A DNA stretch of 64,000 nt, from the NCBI RefSeq assembly GCF_028816455.1, contig NZ_CP118246.1, positions 992,001-1,056,000 of the forward strand. The letters run 5' to 3'. This stretch comes from Devosia algicola (lineage in GTDB: Bacteria > Pseudomonadota > Alphaproteobacteria > Rhizobiales > Devosiaceae). A program made the translations under genes and the position numbers. Position 1 is the stretch's first letter. Every line of letters begins with the position of its first letter. The notes under the pieces were generated by a model. That model was not told where the DNA came from. It saw only the letters and a list, made by a program, of their open reading frames with translations, and did no database searches. Shown one piece after another: positions 18,079 through 27,945 of this stretch.

Positions 18079-18921
18079 CTAACCCTTGACCGCACCGGCA
18101 GTCATGGCACCGAGGATCATCCTTTGAAGCAATAAGAATGCAATAATGGCCGGAACGACCGAGATCAAACAGGCGGCCGCCAGCAATTGCATTGAGGAGT
18201 CGTTCTGCATGCCCTGAAACTGAAAAATACCGACCCCAATCGGCATGAGTTTGGTTTTGGTCAACAGCAGGAATGGCACAAGGAACTGCGACCAGCCCGC
18301 GATGACAGTGATGATGAATACCGAGGCTACACCGGGTCCGGACAGCGGCAGAACAATACGCCAAAAGACCGCGAAGCGGCTGCAACCATCGATCATGGCT
18401 GCCTCGTCCAGGCTGCGCGGAATGCTATCCACGGTACCTTTAAGTAGCCAAGCAGCCAGTGGCACGCCCAGCGCGATATAGACCATGATCGCACCAAAAT
18501 GGGTGTCGAGTAGACCTAACCAGCTAAAATAGCGATAGAGCGGCACCATGATGACGAGCGGAGAAATCATCTGGAATGCCAATAGCCCCATCATCCAGGC
18601 GCTCTTGCCGCGAAAATTGAATCTGGAGAACGCGTATGCCGCAGGCAGGGCGACGATCAACACGCCAACGCCGCTCAGAACTGCCAGCAGAAGCCCATTC
18701 CAAAGGTAGGTGGGAAAGAAATTATTGGTCAGCACCGAAATAAAGTTATCGATGGTTGGATATTTGGGAATTAGTCGGGATACGCCGAGATAAATTTCAC
18801 GTTTGGTGCGCAAAGCCAATGATAGCAGCCAGAATAGGGGGCCAGCAAAGAAAACAAACATCATCATCATGAAGACGTAGCTAAAAACGTCGCCCAGCCG
18901 GGATATGGCTCTGGAATTCAT
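18079..18921 (-). CDS. Carbohydrate ABC transporter permease, MalG type (cassette 1)
   Basis: About 280 residues with six predicted membrane segments (for example MMFVFFAGPLFWLLSLAL and LLAVLSGVGVLIVALPAAYA). The cytoplasmic EAA loop reads SLDEAAMIDGCSRFAVFWRI followed by VLPLSGPG, the docking site for the ATPase. The ATG at 18921 overlaps the stop of the MalF-type gene (ATGA), so the two are coupled. No ATP-binding subunit is encoded in this cassette; the transporter must borrow one. Confidence 0.9.
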   Translation of the reverse strand: MNSRAISRLGDVFSYVFMMMMFVFFAGPLFWLLSLALRTKREIYLGVSRLIPKYPTIDNFISVLTNNFFPTYLWNGLLLAVLSGVGVLIVALPAAYAFSRFNFRGKSAWMMGLLAFQMISPLVIMVPLYRYFSWLGLLDTHFGAIMVYIALGVPLAAWLLKGTVDSIPRSLDEAAMIDGCSRFAVFWRIVLPLSGPGVASVFIITVIAGWSQFLVPFLLLTKTKLMPIGVGIFQFQGMQNDSSMQLLAAACLISVVPAIIAFLLLQRMILGAMTAGAVKG

Positions 18922-19846
18922 GACTTCGACTCCCTTGGCAGGAACATCGCGTATATGAAGGCGAGGGTAAGGCTCATGAACAACATCAACACCGAGATGA
19001 CACTCCCCCCGATAGGTCGTAGTTTCGGAAGACAATGTTGAACGTGTATAGTGAGATAACCTCTGTTGCCCGCCCCGGTCCGCCGCCCGTCAGCGAAATG
19101 ATGGAGTCAAATGTGTTCATGGTCTGAATGGTTATCAGGATCATGTTTACGAGAATGACCGTGCGCAACTGCGGCAGCGTGATGAAGCGCAGACGTTGAG
19201 TGGCCGATGCGCCATCGACCTCCGCGGCCTCATAAAGAGTCGGGTCAATGCTCTTGAGACCGGCATACATCACCACCATCGAAAATGCTGTGCCGCGCCA
19301 GACATTGGAAATGACTACCGACCATGGCGCAATATTGGGGTCTGACAGCCACTCGACCGGATGCAAATGGATCATGCGCAACAGGGAGTTCAACCCCCCG
19401 AAGGGTGCCTCGGAAAACAGCATTTGCCATACGATACCGCCAGCAATTCCAGGCACCACCCACGCGACCAACGCGGTTGTGCGCAGAATTGTCGTCCCAA
19501 ACAGGCGTCGTTTTTCACCGCGGATGACAATCAGGGCGATCATGAGCCCCAATAGCTGCTGACCAACGATACTCCCACCGACAAAAATGAGCGTCGTCAA
19601 CAGGATGCCAGCCAAGTCAGGTGATCCAAATGCGTGTATGATCGAGGCAAAAGTATAAGTGTGTTCGTTACCTATCAGCGTCGCGTCGGTGAACGACAGT
19701 CGGATCACATCAAAGACGGGGTAGAGATAGAATAGTCCAATTACAACTATGACGGGCAGCATCCATGGCAAAGGGGCTCCGGCATAGCGCCGGTTAAACC
19801 GGGCGCGAAAGCCATTGCCTGGGACATCCATGGTTGCTGCTATCAT
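18918..19846 (-). CDS. Carbohydrate ABC transporter permease, MalF type (cassette 1), frameshifted once
   Basis: About 309 residues with membrane segments such as LPWMLPVIVVIGLFYLYPVF and the EAA loop TLYEAAEVDGASATQRLRF followed by ITLPQL. The frame breaks at a C6 run (19005-19010). With C7 it continues as LSGGSVISVLMLFMSLTLAF and stops at 18918, overlapping the MalG-type start. It pairs with that permease and with the binding protein at 19928-21232. Confidence 0.88.
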
Positions 19847-19927
19847 CTATCCAATCTTTCAGTTGGAAACGGGCGGGGCGACATTTTCCGATCAGGAGCA
19901 GGCCACCTCGCCCAAAGCTGGATAGGC

Positions 19928-21232
19928 TCAGAGTCGATCATAGGCCTCAAGCGAGGCATTGTATGCAGCGCTAAGAGCATCTTCAGGTGACTTGGAGCCT
20001 GAGAGTACGTCGCCCATCATGATCTGAATCTGATTGGATATCTCAGGATAGATGGGTGCCCCAGGACGAGCCTGCCCATCGGCAAGATCTGCGGCGAACT
20101 CTTTGTTCGCCGGGGTCGAGAACACGGGATACTTGTCATAAAGCGATGCGCGTGTTGGCAGTTGCTGTTGCAGTGCATTGGCTGGGCCCATGTAAATGTC
20201 ACGAACCAGATCGGCACACATCTCGACCTTTTGTGGGTCCTTGGAGAAGGACGCTATGGTCCAACCGCCGGTGCCCGTCTTATGATCATCAGGTGTCGGT
20301 CCGGGTATGTGCGAGAAAGTCCAGTCAGCGAACATATCGGGGTCCAGTGTCGATTCCAGTTGGGCATTTTGCCAACTACCACCAATGAACAGCGCGGTGG
20401 TTCCCGCGGCTGCAGCGGCGGCCAGATCATCGTACGTTACAATGGTTGCGACACGTTTCGGCGCGGCTCCCGAATCCACCAAGTCCTTGAAGTAGTTTAC
20501 GGCCTCAAGAAACTTGGACTTGTTGTCATCGTCACCAAATACGGGTTTACCTGAATCATCAACCAGCTTGCCGCCGAGAGACCAATAATTGGCCAACCAG
20601 TCAAAGGTAGTACCTTCCCAACGGCCGCCATTGAAGAGCACACCCTCCATGCCCTGATCCTTGGATGCAAGAGCCGCTTTTTTTAGATCGTCCCAAGTTT
20701 GGGGAGCATCGGGTACAATTGACTTATTGCGATAGAGAACGCGCAAATCCGTGTCCCACCACCAAGCGTAAATCTCGCCATCCGCGCCTGATATGCCCTC
20801 GCGAACGAACGGGAACAGATCTGCAATTTCTTCCTTGCTAAAGTATGGCGTGAAATCGGACAGAACATTATTGGCCTTGAACTGACCAAGAACAAATGAG
20901 TCAACGGCGGCACAATCAGGGGCATTACCGCTCTTCGCCTGTTCAAGCATCTTAGCCTGCTCCGTGCCGATGTCCTGGGTTTGGATTTGCAGTTGAAGTT
21001 GCCATTCGGGATGCTTTTTTATGAAGGCTACGAACAGATCCTTGTACCCCGCCGCAATATCGGGATCGGTGTTGCCGGGGCTATCGCCGGTTAAGCGTAC
21101 CACCAATTTGTTGGGTGCGCTCGAAAGGCCAATACGATCCGGTGCGGCTAGGTCCTGATCTTGAGCAAACGTTGGCAGTGATGCGCATAAAGCAGTGCTC
21201 AGCGCCAAGGCGCCGACGAGTCGGGTTATCAT
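19928..21232 (-). CDS. Sugar-binding periplasmic protein (ABC family 1, cassette 1)
   Basis: The 434-residue protein starts MITRLVGALALSTALCASLP with a signal peptide ending at TFAQD; GGGAGGAG lies upstream of the ATG at 21232. The mature part has the sugar family 1 pattern (LEQAKSGNAPDCAAVDSFVL, AAAAGTTALFIGGSWQNAQL). It delivers a sugar to the two permeases that follow it on the same strand. Its divergent neighbour is the Gfo/Idh/MocA oxidoreductase at 21438. The substrate is unknown. Confidence 0.9.
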   Translation of the reverse strand: MITRLVGALALSTALCASLPTFAQDQDLAAPDRIGLSSAPNKLVVRLTGDSPGNTDPDIAAGYKDLFVAFIKKHPEWQLQLQIQTQDIGTEQAKMLEQAKSGNAPDCAAVDSFVLGQFKANNVLSDFTPYFSKEEIADLFPFVREGISGADGEIYAWWWDTDLRVLYRNKSIVPDAPQTWDDLKKAALASKDQGMEGVLFNGGRWEGTTFDWLANYWSLGGKLVDDSGKPVFGDDDNKSKFLEAVNYFKDLVDSGAAPKRVATIVTYDDLAAAAAAGTTALFIGGSWQNAQLESTLDPDMFADWTFSHIPGPTPDDHKTGTGGWTIASFSKDPQKVEMCADLVRDIYMGPANALQQQLPTRASLYDKYPVFSTPANKEFAADLADGQARPGAPIYPEISNQIQIMMGDVLSGSKSPEDALSAAYNASLEAYDRL

Positions 21233-21437
21233 GGTGGGTCTCCTCCCGTTACTTTCATTGCAGCACAATTGTGCATGCCCCAGTTGACCTGAGTTCGTAT
21301 TGGTGCTGCATTGTCGAGATTAAGTGACATTAGTTTTATGTCAAGAGAACCAAAGGGAATATTTGGCCTCAAACCGCCAATGCCCCGCATGCCGGGTCAA
21401 ATCGATAAGTCCATACCAACTTACAGGATCGACGTTC

Positions 21438-22484
21438 ATGCGCATTCTCATACTCGGCACCGGTGGCATGGCCAATCAACATGCCGCCAACTTCTCAAAA
21501 ATTGGCGGGGTATCGCTTGTCGGGGGCGTAGATGTCGTACCCGAACGACTCGCAGCTTTTTGCACGGAGCACGACATTGCCAGGCAGTTTTCCAGTTTCG
21601 ACGATGCGTTGGAATGGGGAGAGTTTGACGCGATCGCCAATGTTACGCCGGACAACGTTCACCACCCCACAACGATGCAGGCGATTGCCGCCGGCAAGCA
21701 TGTTTTTTGCGAGAAACCATTGGCCACTGACGCAGCGCTGGCTATGGAAATGACCGAGGCTATCGAACGATCCGGAAAAGTCGGGATGGTCAATTTCACC
21801 TATCGCAATTCACCTGCCCTGCAGAAGGGGCGGGCGATGGTGCTGGCAGGTAAAATCGGCGCGGTGCGGCACATCGAGGCGTCTCATCTACAAAGCTGGT
21901 TGGTCAGCACCGCGTGGGGCGACTGGAAAACCGAGAGCAAATGGCTGTGGCGACTGAGTACCAAACACGGATCAAACGGGGCGCTGGGCGATATCGGAAT
22001 TCATATCGTGGATTTCGCCTCCTACGGGTCCGGTCTGGACGTCGCGCACGTATTTGCAAGGCTCAAGACTTTTGACAAGGCGCCGGGAAATGTAATCGGA
22101 GATTATGTTCTCGATGCCAACGACAGTTTCACAATGAACGTCGATTATTCGAACGGAGCGGTTGGCACAATTCAAGCCAGCCGAACGGCGGCTGGCCAGT
22201 TTGACCAGCTGCGACTGCGAGTTTATGGCGATCTTGGCTCAATCGAAGTTATCTACGACACCGGTAAATCAACGCTTCGGGCCTGCGCCGGCAGTGACGT
22301 CAACCAAGCTGAATGGCGGGACATTGCCTGTGACAATGTCGATACAAATTTCCTGCGCTTTGCCGCCGCGGTAAAGGCGGGCAAAACCGAGGAACCTTCA
22401 TTTCGGCGCGCAGCCAACATCCAGAAAGTACTCGACGCTGCAGTCGTTTCCGACCGCGAACACACGGACGTGCCAATCGCATGA
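21438..22484 (+). CDS. Gfo/Idh/MocA-family oxidoreductase (first)
   Basis: A 348-residue NAD(P)-dependent sugar or inositol dehydrogenase family member. The Rossmann motif is LILGTGGMANQHAANF; the conserved EKP motif is in HVFCEKPLATDAALAMEM. The GALGDIGIHIVDFASYGSG segment holds the expected catalytic His and Asp. The start at 21438 is the Met directly before MRILILG; an upstream extension to 21324 is unlikely. It is divergent from the binding-protein gene and probably oxidises the sugar imported by cassette 1. Confidence 0.9.
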   Translation: MRILILGTGGMANQHAANFSKIGGVSLVGGVDVVPERLAAFCTEHDIARQFSSFDDALEWGEFDAIANVTPDNVHHPTTMQAIAAGKHVFCEKPLATDAALAMEMTEAIERSGKVGMVNFTYRNSPALQKGRAMVLAGKIGAVRHIEASHLQSWLVSTAWGDWKTESKWLWRLSTKHGSNGALGDIGIHIVDFASYGSGLDVAHVFARLKTFDKAPGNVIGDYVLDANDSFTMNVDYSNGAVGTIQASRTAAGQFDQLRLRVYGDLGSIEVIYDTGKSTLRACAGSDVNQAEWRDIACDNVDTNFLRFAAAVKAGKTEEPSFRRAANIQKVLDAAVVSDREHTDVPIA

Positions 22485-22522
22485 TTAGCCATCTCGGGAA
22501 CCGATGTAATCCGCTGGACCGC

Positions 22523-23684
22523 CTAGACCGGTGGAGATAGTGGCGATGGCAACAATCGGTCAAAATACGGCAATAGGGCCGCGCCCAGGGCTATGCCTCC
22601 CTTGCTGAAGGTGGCCGGTTCGACTGGCGAAAGCCATGGAGTGGTAAACGGGCGGATAGCGGTATCGCTACGCTCAATGGTCAGCTGAGCGATCAGGGCG
22701 CGTATCAAGTTCGGGGGCAGATCACCACCAATCATGATGGCGCCCGGCGCCAGAAATCCGGCTGCCGCAACAATTGCATCCAACAGGTGACCGGCCGCGT
22801 CCTTGATCCAGCCAAGCATGGCGGGCGATATCGGCACATCAACACCAGTCGCTAGGGCTTGTCGTTCGTTCTCATCAAGTCGCCCCCGTAAAGCCTCAAG
22901 CCCAACCACGCTGTCTAGCGGCACACGATCCACGCCGGTCAGCATGGAGCCAAGTTCGCCAGCGCGACCGTGGACGCCGCCAAACGGGACACCGCGCACC
23001 ATCAATCCGGCGCGCACCGTGTCGCCGATGATAATATAGATGAGTCCGCCCTCAACTGCGCCGATACCCAGGGTGCGCTCGGCGAGAATTGCTACAACAG
23101 ATTCGCGTTGAACGAATACTGGCAATGGTGCCAGTGCGGCCACCAATGGCGCGAGGTCCGACGGATCGTGCGTATCTGTGCCGATGCCAACACCGATTAT
23201 GTTGGCTGTCTTGGCCACACCAGACTGCAATCGGGTCGGAAGGCTCGACGAGCGTGGCGCCTATCTGCGCATCGACACGAAAGTCTATGGAGCATCGTTC
23301 TGTGCCGCTCAGGTCGAGCAATTTTGCCTCCCCATCATTGCGACGCAAACGAACGCCGATCGAAAAGGCACCGTCCGGGTTGATTGCAAATTCGGTTGAC
23401 GACGGGCGTGCGCCATTTTTTGCCCGCTTGCGCTCCTTAATCAGCCCGTCCTTTTTGAGACGGGTCACAACATTGGATACTCCAGGCTGACTGAGACCGC
23501 TTCGATGGCCTAGTTCGAGCCGCGTCAGGGGTCCATCGCGCCTAATTGCTTCCAGTGTCACGCGCACATTGTGGTCCGCGATCTGCTCGGCCGCGCGGCC
23601 AGATTCTCGGGCGGCTGGTCCCTTAGGCGCATTATCCATGTTGCGAGTGCGAAAATCAGATTCTTGCAATGCCGAACTCGCCAT
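22523..23684 (-). CDS. ROK-family transcriptional regulator (second), frameshifted once
   Basis: The N-terminal winged helix is clear (TRLELGHRSGLSQPGVSNVV, TRLKKDGLI). The ROK domain shows GAFSIGVRLRRNDGEAKLLD and GLIYIIIGDTVRAGLMVRG, with FGGVHGRAGELG and a late AIMIGGDLPPN. One inserted base at AGGCTC (23241-23246) splits it; removal gives VELPTRLQSGVAKTANIIGV. The start is uncertain: Met codons at 23771, 23735, 23684 and 23639 are all possible and none has a strong ribosome binding site. It is convergent with the oxidoreductase and may regulate it or cassette 1. Confidence 0.85.
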
Positions 23685-23799
23685 TGAGGGATAGTCAGGA
23701 ATGAGACGCCAATTATTCGCGCTATTCAAGCCAGTCATTGTCTTTTTGACGACGCGGCTCGGCTTCGCCACTATAGTTGAGTGTTTCCCAAGCTACACG

Positions 23800-24092
23800 C
23801 AGTCGCCTTCGCGCACGGCTGCATGTGGCAAAACGGGAAACGGCAAATGGCTATTCCGCAATGTTTCCCAGTTACAGGAAAACGGCGTGATTTGGGATTA
23901 GGCCGCTATCCGGAGGTTGCCATCCGCGACGCCCGAGCAGCAATGCCTGAGTGCCGACGCTAGGTCGAAAATAGTGCAGATCCCATCGAAACCCGGCGAG
24001 CCTGCCGCCAAAGCGCAACAAAACGCTATAAAAATGCCAAGCACGCCGAGCAGTGGAGCATTACGTTCGAACAATATATGATTCTACTCATA
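23800..24092 (+). pseudogene. Tyrosine integrase remnant (N-terminal part)
   Basis: The plus strand gives GKRRDLGLGRYPEVAIRDAR, then a stop, then a DPIETRRA-like stretch and NAKHAEQWSITFEQYMILLI. These are landmarks of the arm-binding and core-binding N-terminal domains of P4-type phage integrases. There is an internal stop and no catalytic domain, so the gene is dead. No tRNA or attachment repeat is visible. It marks an old integration near the junction of the two sugar cassettes. The remaining sequence to 24309 holds nothing recognisable. Confidence 0.6.
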
Positions 24093-24309
24093 GGCCACCG
24101 CGAAATGAGCCACTTATCCTCCTCAACATGGCGTAGCAAGAAGTTCGCTGTAGGAAGCCCCAATAGCCGCTCCCCCGAACCTATAATATAAGCCGACACG
24201 ACGCGTTGCCAACGGCTAAGAACGTCAACACCTAAGATCGGCGCAGAGCCCGCCGTTCCAAAATAACCCAATGCGGGCCAGTCAGCTGTTCTTTCTCGGC
24301 TCCGCCTGT

Positions 24310-25161
24310 TTAGCGCTGAAACGCCATCGCCGACCGCAAATGCTGCAGCGCCTGCCGCTCGCCCTCCTTGCGCGCCTCGAGATCCTTGCCCGGCCAGCCG
24401 AAATCGGAGTCCTCATGCTCGATAGAGATCGTCCCGTCAAAGCCACCGTCAAGCGCCTGCTTCAGGAATCGCGCCCAATCGAGACTCCCACTGCCCGGCA
24501 ATCGATAGCGCCACCAAGCCGAGCCATAATATCCGACCGCCTGCAGGCGAGCGTCGTCGAATGAGGTATCTTTACCGTGGAGGATTTTCACTCGATCCTT
24601 CACGATTTCATAGGCGGCATAGGGATCAACACCGAGGCGGATAAGGTGCGAGGGATCGAACTCGATACCAATCCTCCTGTCGGGCACCAGTACCAGGAGT
24701 CTCTGCCAGCCTTCAGGGGTGATAGCGATATAGGAATTGTCTGGACCGGGCCAGTTCTCGATGGCGAATTCCAGCGATGGATTGGCGCTGGCAAGTGCAT
24801 TCGCGTGATCAGCGAAGCTCTTATAATTTTCGTCCTCATCGATAGTGTTATCGTGACCGGGGAAGATCACAAAAATCGGCACCTCAGACTCGGAAATTGC
24901 CTTAGCCAGATCATGAGTGCGAGATCTCAGTGCCCGTCGCTTGGCAGCATCTGGATCGAGTTGGTTGCCAAACAGAGTTATCGAGGACACGTAGAGGCCG
25001 CGTTCGCGTGCTATGTTTACTGCATCGGCTACCTTGTCTGGGGTCTTGATATGCCCCCCGACATCTATCTCGATGGCGTCGAAACCCGCTGTCTTGGCAA
25101 AATCTGCCACCTCCTCAAACGGGCGGTCGTTGAAGGTCGACGTATAAAAGCCGATTTTCAT
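24310..25161 (-). CDS. Sugar phosphate isomerase/epimerase-type TIM barrel protein
   Basis: A 283-residue AP-endonuclease-2-fold protein beginning MKIGFYTSTFNDRPFEEVAD, with AGGAG just upstream of the ATG at 25161. Likely metal ligands lie in FAIENWPGP, GIEFDPSHLI, KILHGKDT and ISIEHEDSD (Glu, Asp/His, His, Glu). The tandem gene just upstream encodes another member, ending 2 bp before this start. Members isomerise or epimerise keto-sugars or act on inositol derivatives. It is the last gene of the LacI-headed sugar operon. Confidence 0.85.
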   Translation of the reverse strand: MKIGFYTSTFNDRPFEEVADFAKTAGFDAIEIDVGGHIKTPDKVADAVNIARERGLYVSSITLFGNQLDPDAAKRRALRSRTHDLAKAISESEVPIFVIFPGHDNTIDEDENYKSFADHANALASANPSLEFAIENWPGPDNSYIAITPEGWQRLLVLVPDRRIGIEFDPSHLIRLGVDPYAAYEIVKDRVKILHGKDTSFDDARLQAVGYYGSAWWRYRLPGSGSLDWARFLKQALDGGFDGTISIEHEDSDFGWPGKDLEARKEGERQALQHLRSAMAFQR

Positions 25162-25162
25162 T

Positions 25163-25978
25163 TCATTTCTCCTGAGTACCAAGCCAAAGATCGAGCGATG
25201 ACTTAGCATCGGCAACGACTTGTTCGACTGGCTGCTTCCAATATTGCTCACGGAAAATTTCGACCGACAGGTACCCATCGTAACCAAGCTTGCGAAGCAG
25301 TTCGAGATCGTGGTTGAGTGGCAAAATGCCCTCCCCGACATGCATGCGGTGGGCATCCTTGAGTTCGGCGATCGGCCGGTCCTCACTGTCATTAACGTGG
25401 ACAATGAATAGCTTTTCGAGCGGGATTTTCAGGACGTCGGCATCGGGTACTTGGCTCAGATAATAGTGGAACGTGTCCATCATTACTCCGACATTGGCGC
25501 TGCCGGTGCGACGAGCGATATCCAGTGCCGCGACCGGTCCTCCCATCAGCTCGGCGCGTCCAATCGGCTCAAGCGCAATCTTGGTGGGACCAGCGACTTC
25601 GGCATAAAGCGCAGCGCGCTTGCCTGCCACCTCGAGTGCCGCTTCCTCGCTCATGCCTTCAGGAACCGGGGCAAAGCAGAAGGTGAGTAGGATTGGCGCG
25701 CCAACTTCCTGCGCTACTGCGGCGCCCCGCTTGAATCGGTCAAGAGCGGCGCCGTCGACTGCGAATGGTGCTAGATCAAACGCCATCACTGAGACGGCTG
25801 CGAGACCACCATCCGCGAGGCGCTGGCGAATGTCATTGATCGAAAGCCGGGACGCTGCCTCGTCGATAGCGCGCAGGTCTAATTCCATACCATCGAAGCC
25901 TGATTTGGTACACGCGGCGATGATGTCCTCTAACCGCCGGTCCAGGCCAGCGGTAATGGTATTAAAGCAGGTTTTCAT
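25163..25978 (-). CDS. Sugar phosphate isomerase/epimerase-type TIM barrel protein (second copy)
   Basis: A 271-residue TIM-barrel isomerase. Candidate metal ligands are in ALEPIGRAELMGG, VGVMMDTFHYYLSQ, FIVHVNDSED and LSVEIFREQYW. It is distantly similar in layout to its neighbour at 24310-25161 but is not a recent duplicate, since little sequence is shared. It follows the Gfo/Idh/MocA gene by 17 bp. Together these enzymes suggest an oxidation and epimerisation route for a sugar or inositol, as in IolE/IolI-type pathways. Confidence 0.85.
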   Translation of the reverse strand: MKTCFNTITAGLDRRLEDIIAACTKSGFDGMELDLRAIDEAASRLSINDIRQRLADGGLAAVSVMAFDLAPFAVDGAALDRFKRGAAVAQEVGAPILLTFCFAPVPEGMSEEAALEVAGKRAALYAEVAGPTKIALEPIGRAELMGGPVAALDIARRTGSANVGVMMDTFHYYLSQVPDADVLKIPLEKLFIVHVNDSEDRPIAELKDAHRMHVGEGILPLNHDLELLRKLGYDGYLSVEIFREQYWKQPVEQVVADAKSSLDLWLGTQEK

Positions 25979-25995
25979 TGGGTTCCTCTGTTGGG

Positions 25996-27084
25996 TTAGA
26001 GACCGAGGTGATTGCGGTAGATGGCTTCGAGCAGCGTGACGTCGGCTAGAGCGTCAGCTCCTGGCGATCGGAACGGGGCGCCAGATCGCAGGGCTTCGAG
26101 AAAATGCGCGGCCTCGGCGCGGAAGTGCCAAGTTGCGATTGGCGTCGGAATTGGCGTGCGATAGACTGGCGGCTCGCCGGCCTCGTAGATTTCGATATTC
26201 GGCTGGCCGGGATTGGCGAACAGCACCGGCGAGTGGGCATGCACCCACCCCCTCGAAATACACTTGCGTATGCTCGTCCCAGCCATGGAACCGGGTTTGG
26301 GCACTCTCGAGACTGACGCGGGTACCGCCCAGTTCCATCAGGACGACGCCGGTCATGCCATCCCCGTCCAGATCGGTGGCTTTGACCGTGATGGATGCAT
26401 ACGGCGCATCGAGCACGAAGCGCGCCAGATTGATGTTGTGAGTATATTGTTGAAGATAGCCGATATAGCTGGAGACTTGGTCCGCCGGTAACCAATCGGG
26501 CTTGAACTCATCTCGCGGCTTGTCCGGCATAGCCTCGTCGGTGGAGATGATGGCAAACTTGTCACGGCCGGCGGTCCAATTGCCACAAAAACCGTGAGCC
26601 CTCAGGTAGAGCAGCCGACCCTTGTCACCAGATTCCTTCCATGCCCGCACTGTGTCGCGCATCAGTAGATTGGCAGGGTCGTATCTTTTCATGTAGCCGA
26701 CCATGAGCCGGTGCTCCACCCGCTTCCGCCGCCGCGAGGATGCTTTCGGCCTGCTGGATCGAGACCGCCATGGGCTTTTCCATGAACACATGCTTTCCCG
26801 CACGCAGCAGGTCGGCGGCGATATTGCCCTGTACCACATAGTCAGCGGAAACCGCGACGGCTTCGATATCTGGATCGTTGCACAGCTCCTGGTGCGAGCC
26901 TAACGACCGTCGGGATGCGGTAATGATCGGCGACAGCCCGACCGAGCCTCGGCCGTAGCTCGGCCAGTGCCACCAATTTGCATTGCGGCAGGGTCGAGAA
27001 ATTCGGCAGGTGGATATGTTGGGCAATGAAACCGCAGCCAATGTAGGCTAGCTTGATCGGTCGCTCGCTGGCGATACTGGGCAT
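25996..27084 (-). CDS. Gfo/Idh/MocA-family oxidoreductase (second), frameshifted three times
   Basis: About 360 residues after repair. The N-terminus has KLAYIGCGFIAQHIHLPNF and the EKP motif is in HVFMEKPMAVSIQQAESIL. The middle has VGYMKRYDPANLLMRDTV and QQYTHNINLARFVLDAPYAS, and the end EALRSGAPFRSPGADALADV. Breaks are at GAGCCT 26896-26901 (repair gives TVVSSHQELCNDPDIEAV), at GAGCCG near 26704 (repair gives APLMVGYMKRYD), and in a C5 run near 26247 (repair gives EGWVHAHSPVLF). It lies between the ABC permease and isomerase genes. Confidence 0.85.
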
Positions 27085-27086
27085 GA

Positions 27087-27945
27087 TTATCCTTTCAATG
27101 CGCCACCGGCCATGCCGGCGATGAACTGGCGCTGCATCAGGAGGTAGATGACCACTAGAGGCAGCATCGAGATGGAGAAAGCAGCGAAAAGCAGCGTGAA
27201 ATCGATCGAATATTCGCTCGTGGCGAAGACCTGCATGCCAAGCGGTAGGGTGTAGACTTCCTTGTTCTGCATGAAGACCAGCGCGAGAAAGAACTCGTTC
27301 CAAGAGGACGTGAAGGAGAACACTGTCACCGCCCCGATCACCGGCCGCGATAACGGCATCAGAATTCGCGCATAGATATCAAAGCTGCTGGCACCATCGA
27401 TCCGGGCTGCGTCAATGAGCTCGCGCGGCAGGCCGGCGAAGTAATTGCTAAACAACACCACTGCCAGCGGCATGGAGCCGGCCGCGTAGGGCAGGATAAG
27501 AGCCCAATAGGTGTTGATGAGCCTTGAGGTTGATAACGAGAATATAGAGCGGGATTATGTAAATCTGTGCTGGGATAGTTAGCATCATGATGATGCTCGC
27601 GAGCAGTGGCCCCCTGCCAGGAAAGCGAAAGACATGCAGGCCGAACGCCAACATCGAGGCGCCGATTATGGCGAGTAGGGATGAGGCAACTGAAACCACT
27701 AGACTGTTAAAAATCAGCCGTGTCATGTCGGCCTTAACCCAGGCCGTCGTATAGTTTTCGAACGCCCAATAGGATGGTAGCCCGAGCGGATCAACGATGA
27801 ACTGCGAGTCGGACTTCAGCGAATTGATAAGAAATATCGCGAGCGGGTAAAAAATCGCCGCCGCCCCGAAGGCCAACATCATCCAACGCAGGTAAGGCAT
27901 TGTACCGGCCATGCCCTTACGGCCAGAGAGGGTTACGGGGCTCAT
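27087..27945 (-). CDS. Carbohydrate ABC transporter permease, MalG type (cassette 2), frameshifted once
   Basis: About 286 residues. Membrane segments include MMLAFGAAAIFYPLAIFLI and LLAIIGASMLAFGLHVF; the EAA loop is ELIDAARIDGASSFDIYARI. The frame breaks at GAGCCT (27519-27524); removing one base gives NLKLINTYWALILPYAAGSM, an unbroken permease. The start overlaps the MalF-type stop by 4 bp (27942-27945). No ATPase gene is present in this operon either. Confidence 0.88.

Noticed and set aside
26938-26948. GAGCCT at about 26944 considered as another erroneous GAGCT
   Set aside because: The frame is correct through it (AELRPRLGRAVADHY); the break lies at 26896, so this copy is genuine.
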